Part shown: positions 49,670 through 60,620 of the stretch, piece by piece | Numbering within the stretch: position 1 is the stretch's first letter | How the letters are laid out: every line of letters starts with the position of its first letter | Origin: Epiperipatus broadwayi | Taxonomy: Eukaryota; Onychophora; Udeonychophora; Euonychophora; Peripatidae | DNA: 64,000 bases | Reading direction: 5' to 3' | Assembly (NCBI GenBank): GCA_028023455.1 | Contig: JAQFVV010000021.1 | Coordinates: 2,995,351 to 3,059,350 of the forward strand | Translations under genes and position numbers: made by a program | The notes under the pieces: model-generated | The model's input: the letters and a program-made list of their open reading frames with translations, nothing else | Databases searched by the model: none | Told to the model about the DNA's origin: nothing

Positions 49670-50040
49670 ACAATATTAGATAGTACAAACCACTATGTTC
49701 ACCTGCTTCATATTTTGACTTTTTAATGGAAACTCTGAATTATTAGTCCTTTAGAGGGCAATGTCTTTTCTTCTTTTACGTTCGAAAACGAAGAGAACTT
49801 GCAAATTTGAACAAGACATTTTAATCACTAATTTACCCAACAAGTCTGGATCATAATAGGTGTAACAGAAATCAATGTATGATAAAAATCAATAAAAGTG
49901 TGCATCTTTATCAAATGAAATAACTCCATATTCTCAACTATTTAGAGGATCATTCACATTAAAATATCATATAAATTTTTAATTAATCCTTTGTATATGT
50001 TTTAAATGGATCATGTCCTGTACATGAAAGATCATATTGA
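49670..50040. other. Interval with no recognised feature
   Basis: No motif or repeat named. Confidence 0.5.
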
Positions 50041-50400
50041 CATTAGGTCAACATGGGTGTGAAGAGAATCTCAGCCTCATGGTGGTCTTTGAGCATTCCA
50101 TCATCAGATTTTCAATTGGATGGACGATTGAACATTTGGAGTGTAGAGTGGATTGAAGCCTGTCCATTAAAGTATGAAGATCGGCTATCTTAATATATAT
50201 ATCTGAGTACTTTTTGCATATATTGTAAAGAAGATAATCTGGACCAACTGATGATTGTTGGTTAGCATGAAATATGTATATTGGTGATTATTTATCTTTT
50301 CAACATATATGTGTTCAAGTGTATCAGTGTTATGAGATGGAGTGGAAAGTGGTGGGTCATGTGAAAGTCTGTGCTCATATACCCTATATATTACATATAA
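50041..50400 (-). repeat. Family A repeat
   Basis: Minus-orientation copy: TTGAGCATTCCATCATCAGA, GCCTGTCCATTAAAGTATGA, AATCTGGACCAACTGATGAT, ATGAGATGGAGTGGAAAGTG, TGTGAAAGTCTGTGCTCATA. Confidence 0.8.
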
Positions 50401-50797
50401 CTTTTTATTAATTTTATTATTTAGGGTAGTTAGTTGTTATTTGCAACTATCTTTTTATAAAGCATTTTATAGTTGCATTAAATAGCATGGCATTATATGA
50501 TTGTTTAGATGTTTTTGTCCAATTGGAGGTTAAAAGGCTTGAATTATAAAAATTATTTTCTCACATTTTAATTATATTCATTACTTTTTTAGGTTACCAA
50601 TTCACTATCTTATCTTTTTCTTTTTTTTAAAGTAATTTTATATTTAAGAGCAATTGAAAAACTTTTCCCCTCCATATATATTTATAGTATACTGCTATTT
50701 TGTGTATTATTTTCCCACCATTTTTGTGTATTATTTTTAAAAGTTTTAAAAGTTATCTTAGAATTTTATATATTTTTTTTGCATTGCCAAATCCATA

Positions 50798-51010
50798 TAA
50801 TATTAATATCATTTACTTTCTTTATTACTTTTACAACATATATAATTACAACCCACTATTGTCAGTTTCAATTGCCCCAATAAACTTCTTCAGAACTTCT
50901 ACTTATTTGAAAATATAAGAAGTTCTGAAGAAGATTATTGGAGCAATTGAAACCATCAATAATTATATCAAGCATTATAAAAATAATAAAGTTAATGATA
51001 TTAATATTAT
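50798..51010. repeat. Family F hairpin repeat, copy 2
   Basis: Palindrome of ~213 bp with a ~10-nt centre near 50912; inner arms AATAAACTTCTTCAGAACTT and AAGTTCTGAAGAAGATTATT. Same element as 9881-10094. The 72-codon frame 50700-50918 covers the left arm only by chance. Confidence 0.8.
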
Positions 51011-51879
51011 ATTGTCTTATAATTAATGGAATAAAGGGTTTAGATCTTTAGCTAATCCACTTTACATTCCAATATTCCTTTCTGGACACTACAGTCTAAT
51101 TTTTTTGTATGGCCTGTATCACTCTTCTTGAGAGTGCAGTCATCATCCTATTCACTAAAATAGACCAGATAAAATATTCTAATATTCTGAGTAATAAAAA
51201 AATTAATCTCTCAAAAAAAAATTTTCTTAGCCAAACAAGTAATATTCCCATTACAGATGAGGATCAACGGTAATACTTTTAACAATTTTTAGAACACTAT
51301 TTTTATAGATTGTAAGATGTTTGTTTTTTTAGGCTTTTTCTTTGGGCTATTTTTTTCTTGAAAGTAATGGTATTTATTTTCATTAAATGCCTGTTTAACA
51401 GGCCTTATAATATTAATTCTTTCATTATTTGATAGTTATCTAAACAAAAGTGCCCTATGAGTAACAGAAGCTATTCAAGAGTTTCCCATTTATTTGCTAC
51501 TATTAATGTGAAAATTGGCTTTGGTTGAACACACAGTCTTAATTGCATGTAGCAAGACAAAATATTATCTGACACTCTTAATATCATCTTGTCTCTGGAT
51601 CTACTTATTGTATGTATGCGTATTTAATGGCCAGAAGATTAAACCAGCATTATGATGTTGACATTTTATTGGTGAGAATTATTAAATTGCTTAATAGAAA
51701 CAAAATTCTTTTAATACTCTTCTGCTCTATAGTTTAACTTCCTTTAGATTCAATGTAAGCTTATCATAAATGACTTAATGTGTAAATAGACTAATCAATT
51801 TAAAATGCATCCTAAAACAGTTATCTTCATTTTATACTAAATTATTTAATATAAACTCAAATAATTAAGAGATAGTGGA
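51011..51879. other. Interval with no recognised feature
   Basis: No coding motif or repeat named. Confidence 0.5.
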
Positions 51880-52025
51880 TAAAATAGTGTTTATAAAATC
51901 CCATCTGTAGTCTGGTTTCTAACTTTTGGCTTCATTGATAACACTGTAAGATTCAAACCTGGACTTAATGTTATGATCTAACAGTCATCTTTTATTTCTT
52001 TACACTATTCATAGGAACTTTGTGA
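51880..52025 (+). repeat. Family B/C-like fragment
   Basis: AATCCCATCTGTAGTCTGGT, TTGGCTTCATTGATAACAC and GATTCAAACCTGGACTT, the last being the reverse complement of a B-box-like sequence. Confidence 0.5.
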
Positions 52026-52319
52026 AGAAGTAGTCAAAAGTAGCTGCCAGAAGCATATTAGTTCCAGCTTTGAATATTAGTCTTCATTAATGATGACAAA
52101 AGCTTTATCATCATCATCTTGAAACATTATCAGTACGACCATTTCATGATGAGTTTTTTTTTCAAGTTTAATGCAGTTTCTATGACCCATTACTTCTGCT
52201 CTCTACATCACTCCAGTAAAATTCCTTATCTCATACATCTCTCTTATAAAATTTCTTTCTAGATTGGTTACATTCTAATTAATTTGTTAAATCCATAGAT
52301 GAATATGCCATTGTAACTA

Positions 52320-52540
52320 TAGTAAATGATTTTATATGTAATATATAAGAATAACATATTAATTATTAATAAGCCACTAATAAATATTACCGTATGTGGT
52401 AAAATGTTGAACTATTTCCATCATCTATTATTATGTGTTGAATGTCTAGAAAACTTTAAATTTTATTTAATTTTTTTCAAATACAAACAACTGTTAGTAA
52501 TAATACACAAAAACAACACAGGTTAATAGACTGCAAGACA
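52320..52540 (-). repeat. Repeat G, minus copy
   Basis: On the minus strand matches 53270-53420: TGTATTATTACTAACAGTTG, TTTGTATT, TAGATGATGGAAATAGTTCA. Forms an inverted pair around the Penelope remnant. Confidence 0.65.
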
Positions 52541-52789
52541 TTTCAGGTGGTACTATTCTCCACACTTTTTCTGATGTTGCTGGCCTGATCAATAATAATG
52601 CTAGGATAGGAATCAAATGTACACTTTTAGATTTTTAAATATTGAATTTTAAGGTAACACTCCAACAGAGCTATTCTGTCAAAGGCAACATTCAGTAGAA
52701 ATTTCCTACACTTATCTACAAAGATTGGCTCAAATCTTTCTGACTCCTCTATTTTTCTTTTTTTAAAAAAATATTTTTTCCTAAGAGCA

Positions 52790-53160
52790 AAGTTAATTAA
52801 AGGCTTTCATGCATTATGTACTGCCACCCTGGATTGACTTTATAAGATTATTTGCCATCATTATATGAGCAGCTTCTTTGAAGTTTCTTTTTTTCAGTCT
52901 ACCCTCTGTCTAATATTTTTGCATTTTCTCAATTGAACATATAGCCATTAGGACACAAATGAATTGCTACTGTGGACACATTTAAATTTTTTTATAATAA
53001 TAAGTTTGTGTTTTTGTAATCAGTTTTCAACAGAGCAACTGGCCCACCAATATACTTTATTCAACATTCACATGGTATTTCATCAATGCAGTTTTTGTTT
53101 TTCAGCATTTCAAGTTTAGACTTTGTAAATGTTAGAATTTCTTGTAGAATGATATGGCTT
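52790..53160 (-). pseudogene. Penelope-like element remnant: GIY-YIG endonuclease
   Basis: Minus strand: KSKLEMLKNKNCIDEIPCEC, then KYIGG (from a YIGET-type motif), after decayed sequence VAIHLCPNGYMFN, ENAKILD and finally a KKRNFKEAAHIMMANNLIKS helix in a shifted frame. This is the order of the GIY-YIG nuclease of Penelope-like elements: cysteine cluster, YIGE, H-containing helix, W/F-ENAKIL, and the C-terminal EA-HI helix. Several stops and shifts make it dead. No RT motif upstream. It differs in detail from the remnant at 17685-18115, so they are separate insertions or families. Confidence 0.7.
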
Positions 53161-53269
53161 TGAAAAACTATTCTAATGGTATATTGTCACTAGTCAATCC
53201 AAAACAACCTGGAAAAGAGCAAAGAATAATACTACTCAAAACATTGTATAATCTACTAACCTATATTGT

Positions 53270-53420
53270 CTTTGTATATTATTACTAATAGTTGTTTGTA
53301 TTGGGGAAAAACTAAATAAAGTTAAGATTTTCTGGACAGTTAATGTTTAATGATAGATGATGGAAATAGTCCAATATACTGACACATCTAAAATACCATC
53401 ATCACAAACATTTAGGAAAA
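53270..53420 (+). repeat. Repeat G, plus copy
   Basis: TTGTATATTATTACTAATAG, TAGATGATGGAAATAGTCC and TACCATCATCACAAAC. Inverted relative to 52320-52540, direct relative to 41880-42010. Confidence 0.65.
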
Positions 53421-53615
53421 CCTTATAATGCATAAATAGCGAATTATTTTACATAGTTGTATAAATCACCACACATACATTGTGAGTATTTTAATATACA
53501 AATAATATTCACTTCTTAATAGGACCATCAATTAATTGAACTTATAGTGGATGAGTTTAGAGAAGAATAAAAATAACCTATACAAGTTAATTAATATAGC
53601 TAGAGTTTAGATCTA
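53421..53615. other. Short interval with no recognised feature
   Basis: Nothing named. Confidence 0.5.
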
Positions 53616-53617
53616 AG

Positions 53618-54030
53618 TATAAGGGATTTAAACACAGACTTTCATGCTTCCTTTAACTATCCACTTTATTTAATACAACCGATACACATAACCATACACA
53701 AGTTAAAAAGATGAATGATCTCCAATATATGTATTTCATGATGAACCAGCACTCATCAGTTGGTCCAGATCATCTTTTACACACATATATAATCAGTGAT
53801 TAGTAAATCAATATACACATTTTGTACTAAACCAGCACTCATCAGTTGGTCCAGATTACTGCTCACTAACTGAGCACTGATTATATATGTGTGTGGTAGA
53901 TGATGATCTGGATCAACTGATGAGTACTGGTTCAGCGTGAAATATATATATTGGAGCTTATTTATCGTTTTCACATGTGCATGGTCATGTATGAGATAGA
54001 ATGGATAGATGAAGGGAGCTTGAAAGCATA
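53618..54030. repeat. Family A foldback repeat
   Basis: Left arm has AAACACAGACTTTCATGCTT, CCAGCACTCATCAGTTGGTC; right arm has GGATCAACTGATGAGTACTG, ATGAGATAGAATGGATAGAT. Inside, ACCAGCACTCATCAGTTGGT occurs twice in the same direction (53748 and 53830), so the left arm carries an extra internal duplication. Confidence 0.8.
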
Positions 54031-54858
54031 TAATTAAGTATATAAAAGGTTCATGTGATGTTATTGGTGATACAGACGTACATGGGACTAACTTCTTTTT
54101 GGGTAATGAACTATAAGATCCTTTCCCAAAAAAAAAACCCGGCCAGACTATCATGAAGTGGAATCTTCAGATCCAAGTAATTAATGAATACTAAATCATA
54201 AATATAAAAAATTACCAATAGATAAAACTGTCTAATTACAGGACCAAATTATATATATAAAATACCATTGAAGTTTTATTCTATTGTTAATATAATATTC
54301 ATTTCTAGTTATTTTTTTTTAAAAAGCTTTAAATTCATAATAGATGGAAAATTTTTATACATATTTTTTCCTAAGAAGTAAAAGCTCTTTTATACATTAA
54401 TTTTATTACTTTATAAAAGGCTTGTTTAGAGTTAGGATATAATTGAAGCTTATCTGAAAATGTTTTGCAAATAAATATCTTCTCCAATAATAGAGAAAGT
54501 GAAGTAAAATATGAAAAAATTATTTTGGCAGCTTAGTTTTTGTAAATAATGCTGATTATACTCTTCATTTTATTTTGATATCGATGTTGCTTTTTTATAC
54601 TGCTTATCTGCGAATCCGTACTTTATTTTTTAACTTGAGAAGATAAATACGATTAGGCAGCTTATTTAATTTTAATGGAGGATTTTACACCGAGAAATAT
54701 TTTGTTTTTTAGTGATTTAATATTTCTCCATATAACATCTTAAAAAAAAACATCTTACACTTGTTTTACTTTGTTACCAATTTGCGTAATAAAAAATAAA
54801 TATTAACTTGAAAAATAGAATTGTGTTCATAAGATTTTTTTTCTTGTTGGTTGTGTTT
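54031..54858. other. Interval with no recognised feature
   Basis: The 125-codon minus-strand frame ending at 53777 overlaps the foldback and this interval; it has no motif and is treated as spurious. Confidence 0.5.
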
Positions 54859-54876
54859 AAAGTATAATATATGTAA

Positions 54877-54985
54877 GGTCAAGCGTTGTTAGCCCAGAGG
54901 TCATCGCAGCCGCCTTGCAAGCAAGTAGTCGGTTGCAGACAGTTGTGGGTTCGCGTCCCGGCCGATGCTATGACGTATGAAAAAA
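54877..54985 (+). mobile_element. tRNA-derived SINE S2 with target-site duplication
   Basis: Head with A-box region TTAGCCCAGAGGTCATCGCA, CTTGCAAGCAAG and B box GGGTTCGCGTCCCGG, then GATGCTATGACGTATG and a short A-run. An 18-bp direct repeat AAAGTATAA(T/G)ATATGTAA with one mismatch brackets it (54859-54876 and 54986-55003, the second overlapping the A-run). The anticodon-like loop CTTGCAA would read TGC, but the stem does not pair, so the parent tRNA is uncertain. Far richer in G/C than its surroundings. Same family as 49544-49653. Confidence 0.9.
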
Positions 54986-55003
54986 AAAGTATAAGATATG
55001 TAA

Positions 55004-55675
55004 ATAATAGATTTTTTTTCGCTAGTGATAAAGGTTGGTTTTGAATCCGATAGTCCATTTTTTAAAAGTCTTGTCTAATGTCCAATTTAGCGGTCAAAAG
55101 AGACGTCCAGTCTGGTTCTATAAAGTATTTAACATAGAAACAGAAAATTTAAAACGATTAGGATAAATTTAATCCCCTGTCAAATAGATTTTGTCATTCT
55201 TGCATAATTACTTTATTTTGAACAAATCACGTGTCTCTTGCAAAGAATAAAAAGGATCTTTTCGTAAAAAGATTCTGCCGCATCTTCTCAGATCTCTTTT
55301 AACATTTAAAAAGATTATAACAGATATTCACACACAAAAAAGATTATATTTTCATTTGCCTTTTTAAAAAAAGCTTTTAGCATGTTTTTTTTTTGTACTA
55401 GTAAATAAATCATTAAATAAAACTTTTTAAAATATATACTTTTCTCCCTACTCGCGATTTTCATAGTACTATGTCGTTTATCTGCAATTCAAAAAAGAAT
55501 TATAATAAGATTAAAGAGAAACAGAAACTAATACTATTATTCATATCCGCGAATTCAATGTTGCTACGTCTATGGTTCAAAAAAGAATTACAATATAAGT
55601 AAAAAGAATTAGAAATTAATATTAAAAAAAATATGCAGTATATATGTCCATATGCAGTATATATGTGCACCTATA
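55004..55675. other. Interval with no recognised gene
   Basis: Includes a small direct repeat, ATATGCAGTATATATGT, at 55631 and 55650. Otherwise unrecognised. Confidence 0.5.
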
Positions 55676-55679
55676 TGTT

Positions 55680-56190
55680 ATACAATCATAGAATTAAACT
55701 TGATTTGAGTCTTTTGGTAGAAATAACTTGATACTAAAAGGAAATATGCTTATGTATTCGAAAAGGAACGTTTTTAATAAATGTGTTTTACCAGTTCTTA
55801 CTTATGGATGTGAGACTTGGACACTTAATAGAAGTGCAATACAGAGACTTCAGACCACTCAAAAAAATACGGAGAGATGCATGTTAGGAGTATCAAGAAG
55901 AGATCGAAAACAATATATGGGTAAGAGGACAAACAGATGTGACTGACCTCATTGAAAAAATTTAAAAGACTGAAGTGGAGTTGGGCTGGACACATTGCTA
56001 GAAGAGATGATAATACATGGACAGTTGAAATCTTAAACTGGATTCCAAGAGATTGTAAAAGACCCAGAAAGAGACCACATGTGAAATGGATGGATATGGA
56101 GAAGAGAAGCTAAGGATCGGAGAAGATGGATTGAACTTGGAGAAACTTTCAGCCTGCAGTGAATTGATAATGATTGATGATGATAATGAT
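55680..56190 (+). pseudogene. LINE 3'-end fragment with TGATGA-type tail
   Basis: Best-kept tail of the RTE-like LINE. The 72-codon frame at 55728-55946 reads LPVLTYGCETWTLN, then QRLQTTQ and ERCMLGVSRRDRK, the C-terminal domain after RT. After a frame change the sequence continues to a PRKRPHVKWMD region and ends LQ-stop at about 56165, followed by a short repeat of TGATGATGATAATGATGAT, the kind of simple-repeat tail used by RTE-like elements instead of poly(A). 5'-truncated. Confidence 0.85.
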
Positions 56191-56356
56191 GATATGTTAT
56201 ACATCTTTAAGATATAAATACTATATATATGCATACAATTATACATGGGTGTGTTAACAAACTAATTTAGTTTGCTACTATCTGTAAAAATCAAAATCCA
56301 TAATATGTCTTGAAACAAAACGGTACAAAATGGAGGAGAATTCTGCATATATATAT

Positions 56357-56610
56357 ATATGTAATATACAAATCAATATATATATATATATATCAAAATA
56401 CAGTACAATTTATATAAATTATATTCCTTTAGAAGTACTTTCGACTATACACTTTGTAGTCTTTATCAACTATATAACGTTGAATAATCAAAACGTTATA
56501 TAGTTGATAAAGACTACAAAGTGTATAGTCGAAAGTACTTCTAAAGGAATATAATTTATATAAATTGTACTGTATTTTGATATATATATATTGATTTGTA
56601 TATTACATAT
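56357..56610. repeat. Long palindrome, ~120-bp arms, 10-nt loop
   Basis: Left arm 56357-56481, right arm 56492-56610, loop GAATAATCAA. The inner 81 bp (from CAGTACAATTTATATAAATT to TATATAACGTT) are fully complementary with no mismatch that I find; the arms differ only in the length of an internal AT run and are otherwise continuous. No coding sequence. Confidence 0.92.
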
Positions 56611-57116
56611 ATTGTGAAACGAATACAGATATCAAACTTTATTTATTACATATATATATATATTACTTTATTGCTGAAAATAATCGATAAATTAATGTAC
56701 AATGAAAAATGTAAGTTAGGCTTATATAACTGAAAATATTTTACCTAAAATATTTTACAATTATTATATATTGACAACTACCATTGCTTTAGTGCAGCCC
56801 ATTATTAAAAATTATATCTTTAACAGAATTTTCCATATAATGTATAATAATTTCTTTATGGCTTAATTAATTAAATAGCTAATAAAAATAATAAAAGTTT
56901 AAATAAAATTTAAATAAAAAATTTATCAGACAAATTGTTTATAATGTTGCCATGACAACAGATTAGAGACTGGTTGACGTGTAAGCATTAAGGTTGTGAT
57001 GATGCAATTTATGCATAATAACCATATTAGCTTTTAGCATTTGTGGTTCACAAAAAAGCATATATATATATATATATGAATGTTTCAAGGCTAAATGGGT
57101 TTATAAGTAACCTTTA
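56611..57116. other. Interval with AT runs, no recognised gene
   Basis: Short AT runs near 56650 and 57060; nothing else named. Confidence 0.5.
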
Positions 57117-57262
57117 AAACCAGTCAACACTTAAACAATTCCAATATAAATAACAATCAAGAATTTCAAACTGTTGTCAAGGCAACCTCCTTTTAGCAAT
57201 AGAGGTGGAATGAAATTCTGGATTGTTATTTATATTGGGATTGTCTAAGTATTGACTGGTTT
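57117..57262. mobile_element. Family E MITE, 146 bp with 52-bp TIRs
   Basis: Inverted arms 57117-57168 and 57211-57262, starting AAACCAGTCAACACTTAAAC, with four mismatches in 52. Central 42 bp loop includes ACTGTTGTCAAGGCAACC. A truncated relative lies at 11399-11490. No obvious target duplication. Confidence 0.85.
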
Positions 57263-57933
57263 CTAATGGATATATTATATGTATATGGGTGTGTAAAGAT
57301 GATTTTTCTCTAAATCTAATATTATTATCATTAGTAAGTGAATAAAATTGATATTATTTTGGAACTCTCATATGAATAGCATTTCTCCAGAATGATTTAT
57401 CAATCTTTTTTTTTTTGAATTCTTAAGTCATATTTATCAATGTGATGATAGAGTCTATTCAATTTATTGCTGAGTGTTTTCTTTTTTTTTTAACTATCAA
57501 CAATACGTTTTGCAAACAAATTAGATCTTATTTATGATGTGACCAAAATATCACAATTTTATCTTGGATAATTTGTTTTGCAAAACAAGAGTTCAGGACA
57601 AGCACCCATGTGGTTGATGGAAATTTTTTAATGCTGATTTTTAAAAGCAGTAATAATTTTCACATTCTTTATCATTGTCCAATTTTAGTGTTCATAGTAA
57701 GTGACAGTGAATGCTATAATTGAACGTTCTGTTCTTCATTTTTTTTTAAAAAAACATGTCTTTTTATCCAAGAATCTCTTCACGATTTTTTTATCCCAAT
57801 TCCACCTAGTTTTAGTTATCTCTTAACAGCAGGAGTTTTTGTTATTAATGAATGATCCAAGGAAACAGGCTGCTAACCATTTATTTATCTTCATGACCAA
57901 ATTTTTAACACCTCCTGCCATTGTAATCATTGC
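57263..57933. other. Interval with no recognised feature
   Basis: A/T-rich sequence; nothing named. Confidence 0.5.
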
Positions 57934-58480
57934 CACATGTGATTTAATGTAAAGGTAAGGTGTCAGATTCCAGACTGTGAGGTCTTTGAATTGTTACCAC
58001 TGCTGGTATCTCTGCTACTTAAATTTCTTATGATATCTGGAGCAATAAAGATACTCAATTATTTTTTTATGCTTTGTATGGTTTAGTGCGATGTCAAAGT
58101 ATCAGATTCTGGAATGTAAGGTTTTTGGATTGAATCCAATGCTGGCATTTCTCATGATCAAACATCTCATGAAGTCTGGAGTAATAAAGCCATTCAATTA
58201 TTTTTGACCTGTGTGGTTTAGTACGACAGTAGAGTATCAGGGTCTGAAATATGTCCTTGGATTATTTTCAGTAATGTCTCTTTCAGTACTTGAACTTCTT
58301 ATGAACTTTGGAGCAATAAAATCATTTGATGATTTATGTCCTACATGGTTTAGTTCAATGGTAGAGAATGTCAAACTCTGAAGTGTGAAACCTTGAATTG
58401 ATACAGTTATGACATTCTCAGTACTCAAATTTCTTATGAATGTTCAAGCAATAAAGTCATTCAATTGAATATTCTTTTAT
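57934..58480 (+). repeat. Tandem array of four tRNA-like SINE S1 units (~133-bp period)
   Basis: Four head-to-tail units with A-box-like starts at about 57940 (TGATTTAATGTAAAGGTAAG), 58079 (TGGTTTAGTGCGATGTCAAA), 58213 (TGGTTTAGTACGACAGTAGA) and 58345 (TGGTTTAGTTCAATGGTAGA). Each goes on to TCAGA(T/C)TC-type and GGATTGAATCC-type sequence and ends in GAGCAATAAAG-CATTCAATT. Units differ from each other by perhaps 20-25 percent. Single copies are at 9041, 21850 and 46440. The 63-codon minus frame over units 3-4 is not a gene. Confidence 0.75.
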
Positions 58481-59086
58481 TATTATGATTATTTATATAT
58501 ATGTATATTGTGCTAAGGCCAATTTGGCACATGTATATAAAATAATTTTGTCTAAAAAAATTATTAAAATAAAAAAAATCTTCTGTAAAAGAGTTGAAAT
58601 AAAAGTTGAAAAATAATTGATTAAAAGTGGGAAGGGTTTTTTATTAAAGTTAAACTAAAGGTTTTATAAAAAGGAAGTAAAGAGTTTATTATTATTAGTT
58701 GAAATACAATTTAAAAGGTTTAAAGAAAATATATAAATCTCTTCATTTAAATTAAAGAAGAAAAATAATCTTAAAACTATTTTTGATTTTAGAATAGTAA
58801 AATATATATGTGCATGTGAATGTAAATAAATATAAGCAGTTAAAAAGAGATATAATAAATGTGTGTTAAAATCGTATTGAAAAACACATGAAAATAAATA
58901 TTGAAATGAAATATATTTAAAAACACAGCAGTGGGCTACTAATTAAGGATATAAAAAAACAATACGTTTATGAAAGCTACTACTGGTTAAACAATCGTCA
59001 AAAACATGTTGTCATAGCATTAATTACCAATGGAATTCGACAACAGATATTTGCCAGAGGATATTACACAGACAACATGTCACAGG

Positions 59087-59094
59087 TATAAATA
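59087..59094 (+). promoter_or_regulatory. TATA box of the 5' LTR
   Basis: TATAAATA in CACAGGTATAAATAGACTT, 578 bp into the LTR, and present at the same place in the 3' LTR (63939-63946) within a well-kept block. Transcription would be expected to start about 25-30 bp downstream. Confidence 0.6.
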
Positions 59095-59988
59095 GACTTT
59101 TTTTTATCGGACAATTAATTGAGAGAGTTTTTTAGTCTAGTTTGCAGTGACAGTCTTGTTCCAGTTCAGACAACAGTGTAATTTCTATTATGTATACAGA
59201 AACAAAAATGCATTGTTGAGAAGCTTTTGGAAATATACGCTCATGCTTCAGCCTTTTAGACCAATAAGATCATCAAAACCTGCCTGTGAAATAATGTCTG
59301 CATAACAACTCAGAAATCATCCGTCAAACGTTCAACTGTCTTCAAGAATAAAACCAATGGATTCACATAAAATCTCTTCCATAATCATCCAAATCTAACC
59401 GGTTAGATATACTCCATCAGAAGCAGCAGAAGTAGCCAACAACAAGCAAAATCCACATTCCAAAAATCCTAGGTAAACATTTATTTATTATCATTTATAC
59501 ATAGTAGCCACTACTGTAATTCATCAATCCTACCAAGTAAAGTAATTTGAACTCTTAAGCATGCATAAAATGAACTATTGATGTGTGTGTGTGTGGGAAT
59601 GTGAGATAATTTAACGATGTCACATATTATTTATGTTTTTCACCAGATATATGTTATAATGTGTTAATTTAAAAATATGCGTGTATTAAATTAGATTATC
59701 AAGATGTTTAAATTTAGTAAATTAATGTTGGTTAGTAAATTATCTTTAAAACTTAATTAATTTTTGATTCCAATAAATTGTTTTTAAACTTAAACTTCAT
59801 TTGTCAGTCAATTTTTTTTACCAACCATTTATTAATTCTTTCCACCACTAATTTTGTGTAACTTTGTTATTGAATTAAAATTAGACTGAGCTAGTTTTAG
59901 GGAATGTTTCGAGTGCTGGATTATGAGCCTACTGCCCGAATACATTAGTCCTTGGACTAGCTGGTGCCCTGGGGTTTACTCTGAAACA

Positions 59989-59994
59989 AATAAA
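59989..59994 (+). terminator. Putative poly(A) signal in the 5' LTR
   Basis: AATAAA in CTGAAACAAATAAAGTATT, about 900 bp after the TATA box. Position relative to the TATA box would define a long R region; tentative. Confidence 0.4.
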
Positions 59995-60208
59995 GTATTT
60001 GGATAGTAGGGGTTTGAATTTAGCAGCCGAGGTGGGCCATTGTTGATAGTTAAAGCTATCAATAAGATCTCTCATTTTGCTCGAACATGCCAGCTCGTTC
60101 ACATAACATTTATAAGATTATAAATGTATTATGAAGGAGTTTGAAACCAGTCAAAACTTATATGTACGTATAAGTAAGTGGTTTCAGCAGTTCAACCTGG
60201 TACATAAA

Positions 60209-60226
60209 TGGTGCCCAGTATGGGGC
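60209..60226 (+). promoter_or_regulatory. Primer-binding site (tRNA-Lys-like)
   Basis: TGGTGCCCAGTATGGGGC, 14 of 18 positions equal to the complement of the tRNA-Lys(CTT) 3' end (TGGCGCCCAACGTGGGGC, from general knowledge). Lies just after the proposed LTR end, as expected for priming minus-strand DNA synthesis. Confidence 0.65.
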
Positions 60227-60620
60227 TGGACCTAAGGAACAATAGTAATCAAATACTGTGTTTCTTGTTTGACAAATTATTTATAGAAAAGTGAAATTAC
60301 GTACGTAAAGTGGTATTAATTTAAAAAAAAAAAATTGACCGAAACCTTTTTTTTTCCTTTAAATGAAGAGAGATTTATGCTATTTATATTAGTTGAAATA
60401 AATCATTATGTTAAATCAGAGACAGTGAATGTTTGGGCAGAGTTAAAGCATTAGGATCAGGTAGAGAAAAATGGACAAAGGAGGAGTGGATTTCCAGTTT
60501 AGTAAGAAATAAATAAAATAATAATTAGTAAACTTATTAAAGTGAATAAAATATGGTATTAAAAATAATAATAAAAAGTGTTTAAAATTATAAATTATAA
60601 AAAAAAAAAATAAAGCCAAA

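Larger units (their letters stand above)
58509..60204 (+). repeat. 5' LTR (about 1.7 kb)
   Basis: Starts TGTGC; the proposed end, CCTGGTACA at 60204, is placed five bases before the primer site and gives a TGT...ACA terminus. Only the first ~640 bp can be checked against the 3' LTR because the window ends. Contains a TATA box at 59087 and AATAAA at 59989. The left neighbour is the S1 SINE array plus a TATATATATGTATAT stretch. Confidence 0.75.

Noticed and set aside
53777-54154. 125-codon minus-strand frame
   Set aside because: Mostly family A foldback sequence read in one frame; other family A copies have stops in the equivalent frame.
54877-54985. Functional tRNA gene
   Set aside because: Promoter boxes are present but the acceptor and anticodon stems do not pair, and the unit ends in an A-run inside target duplications, so it is a SINE.
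56357-56610. Palindrome dismissed as an assembly artefact
   Set aside because: I did not dismiss it: the arms differ in AT-run length and flanks differ, which a mirror artefact would not give, though reads are needed to settle it.
57934-58480. CRISPR-like or tRNA gene cluster
   Set aside because: Units are contiguous without spacers, are diverged, and do not fold as complete tRNAs; eukaryotic context.
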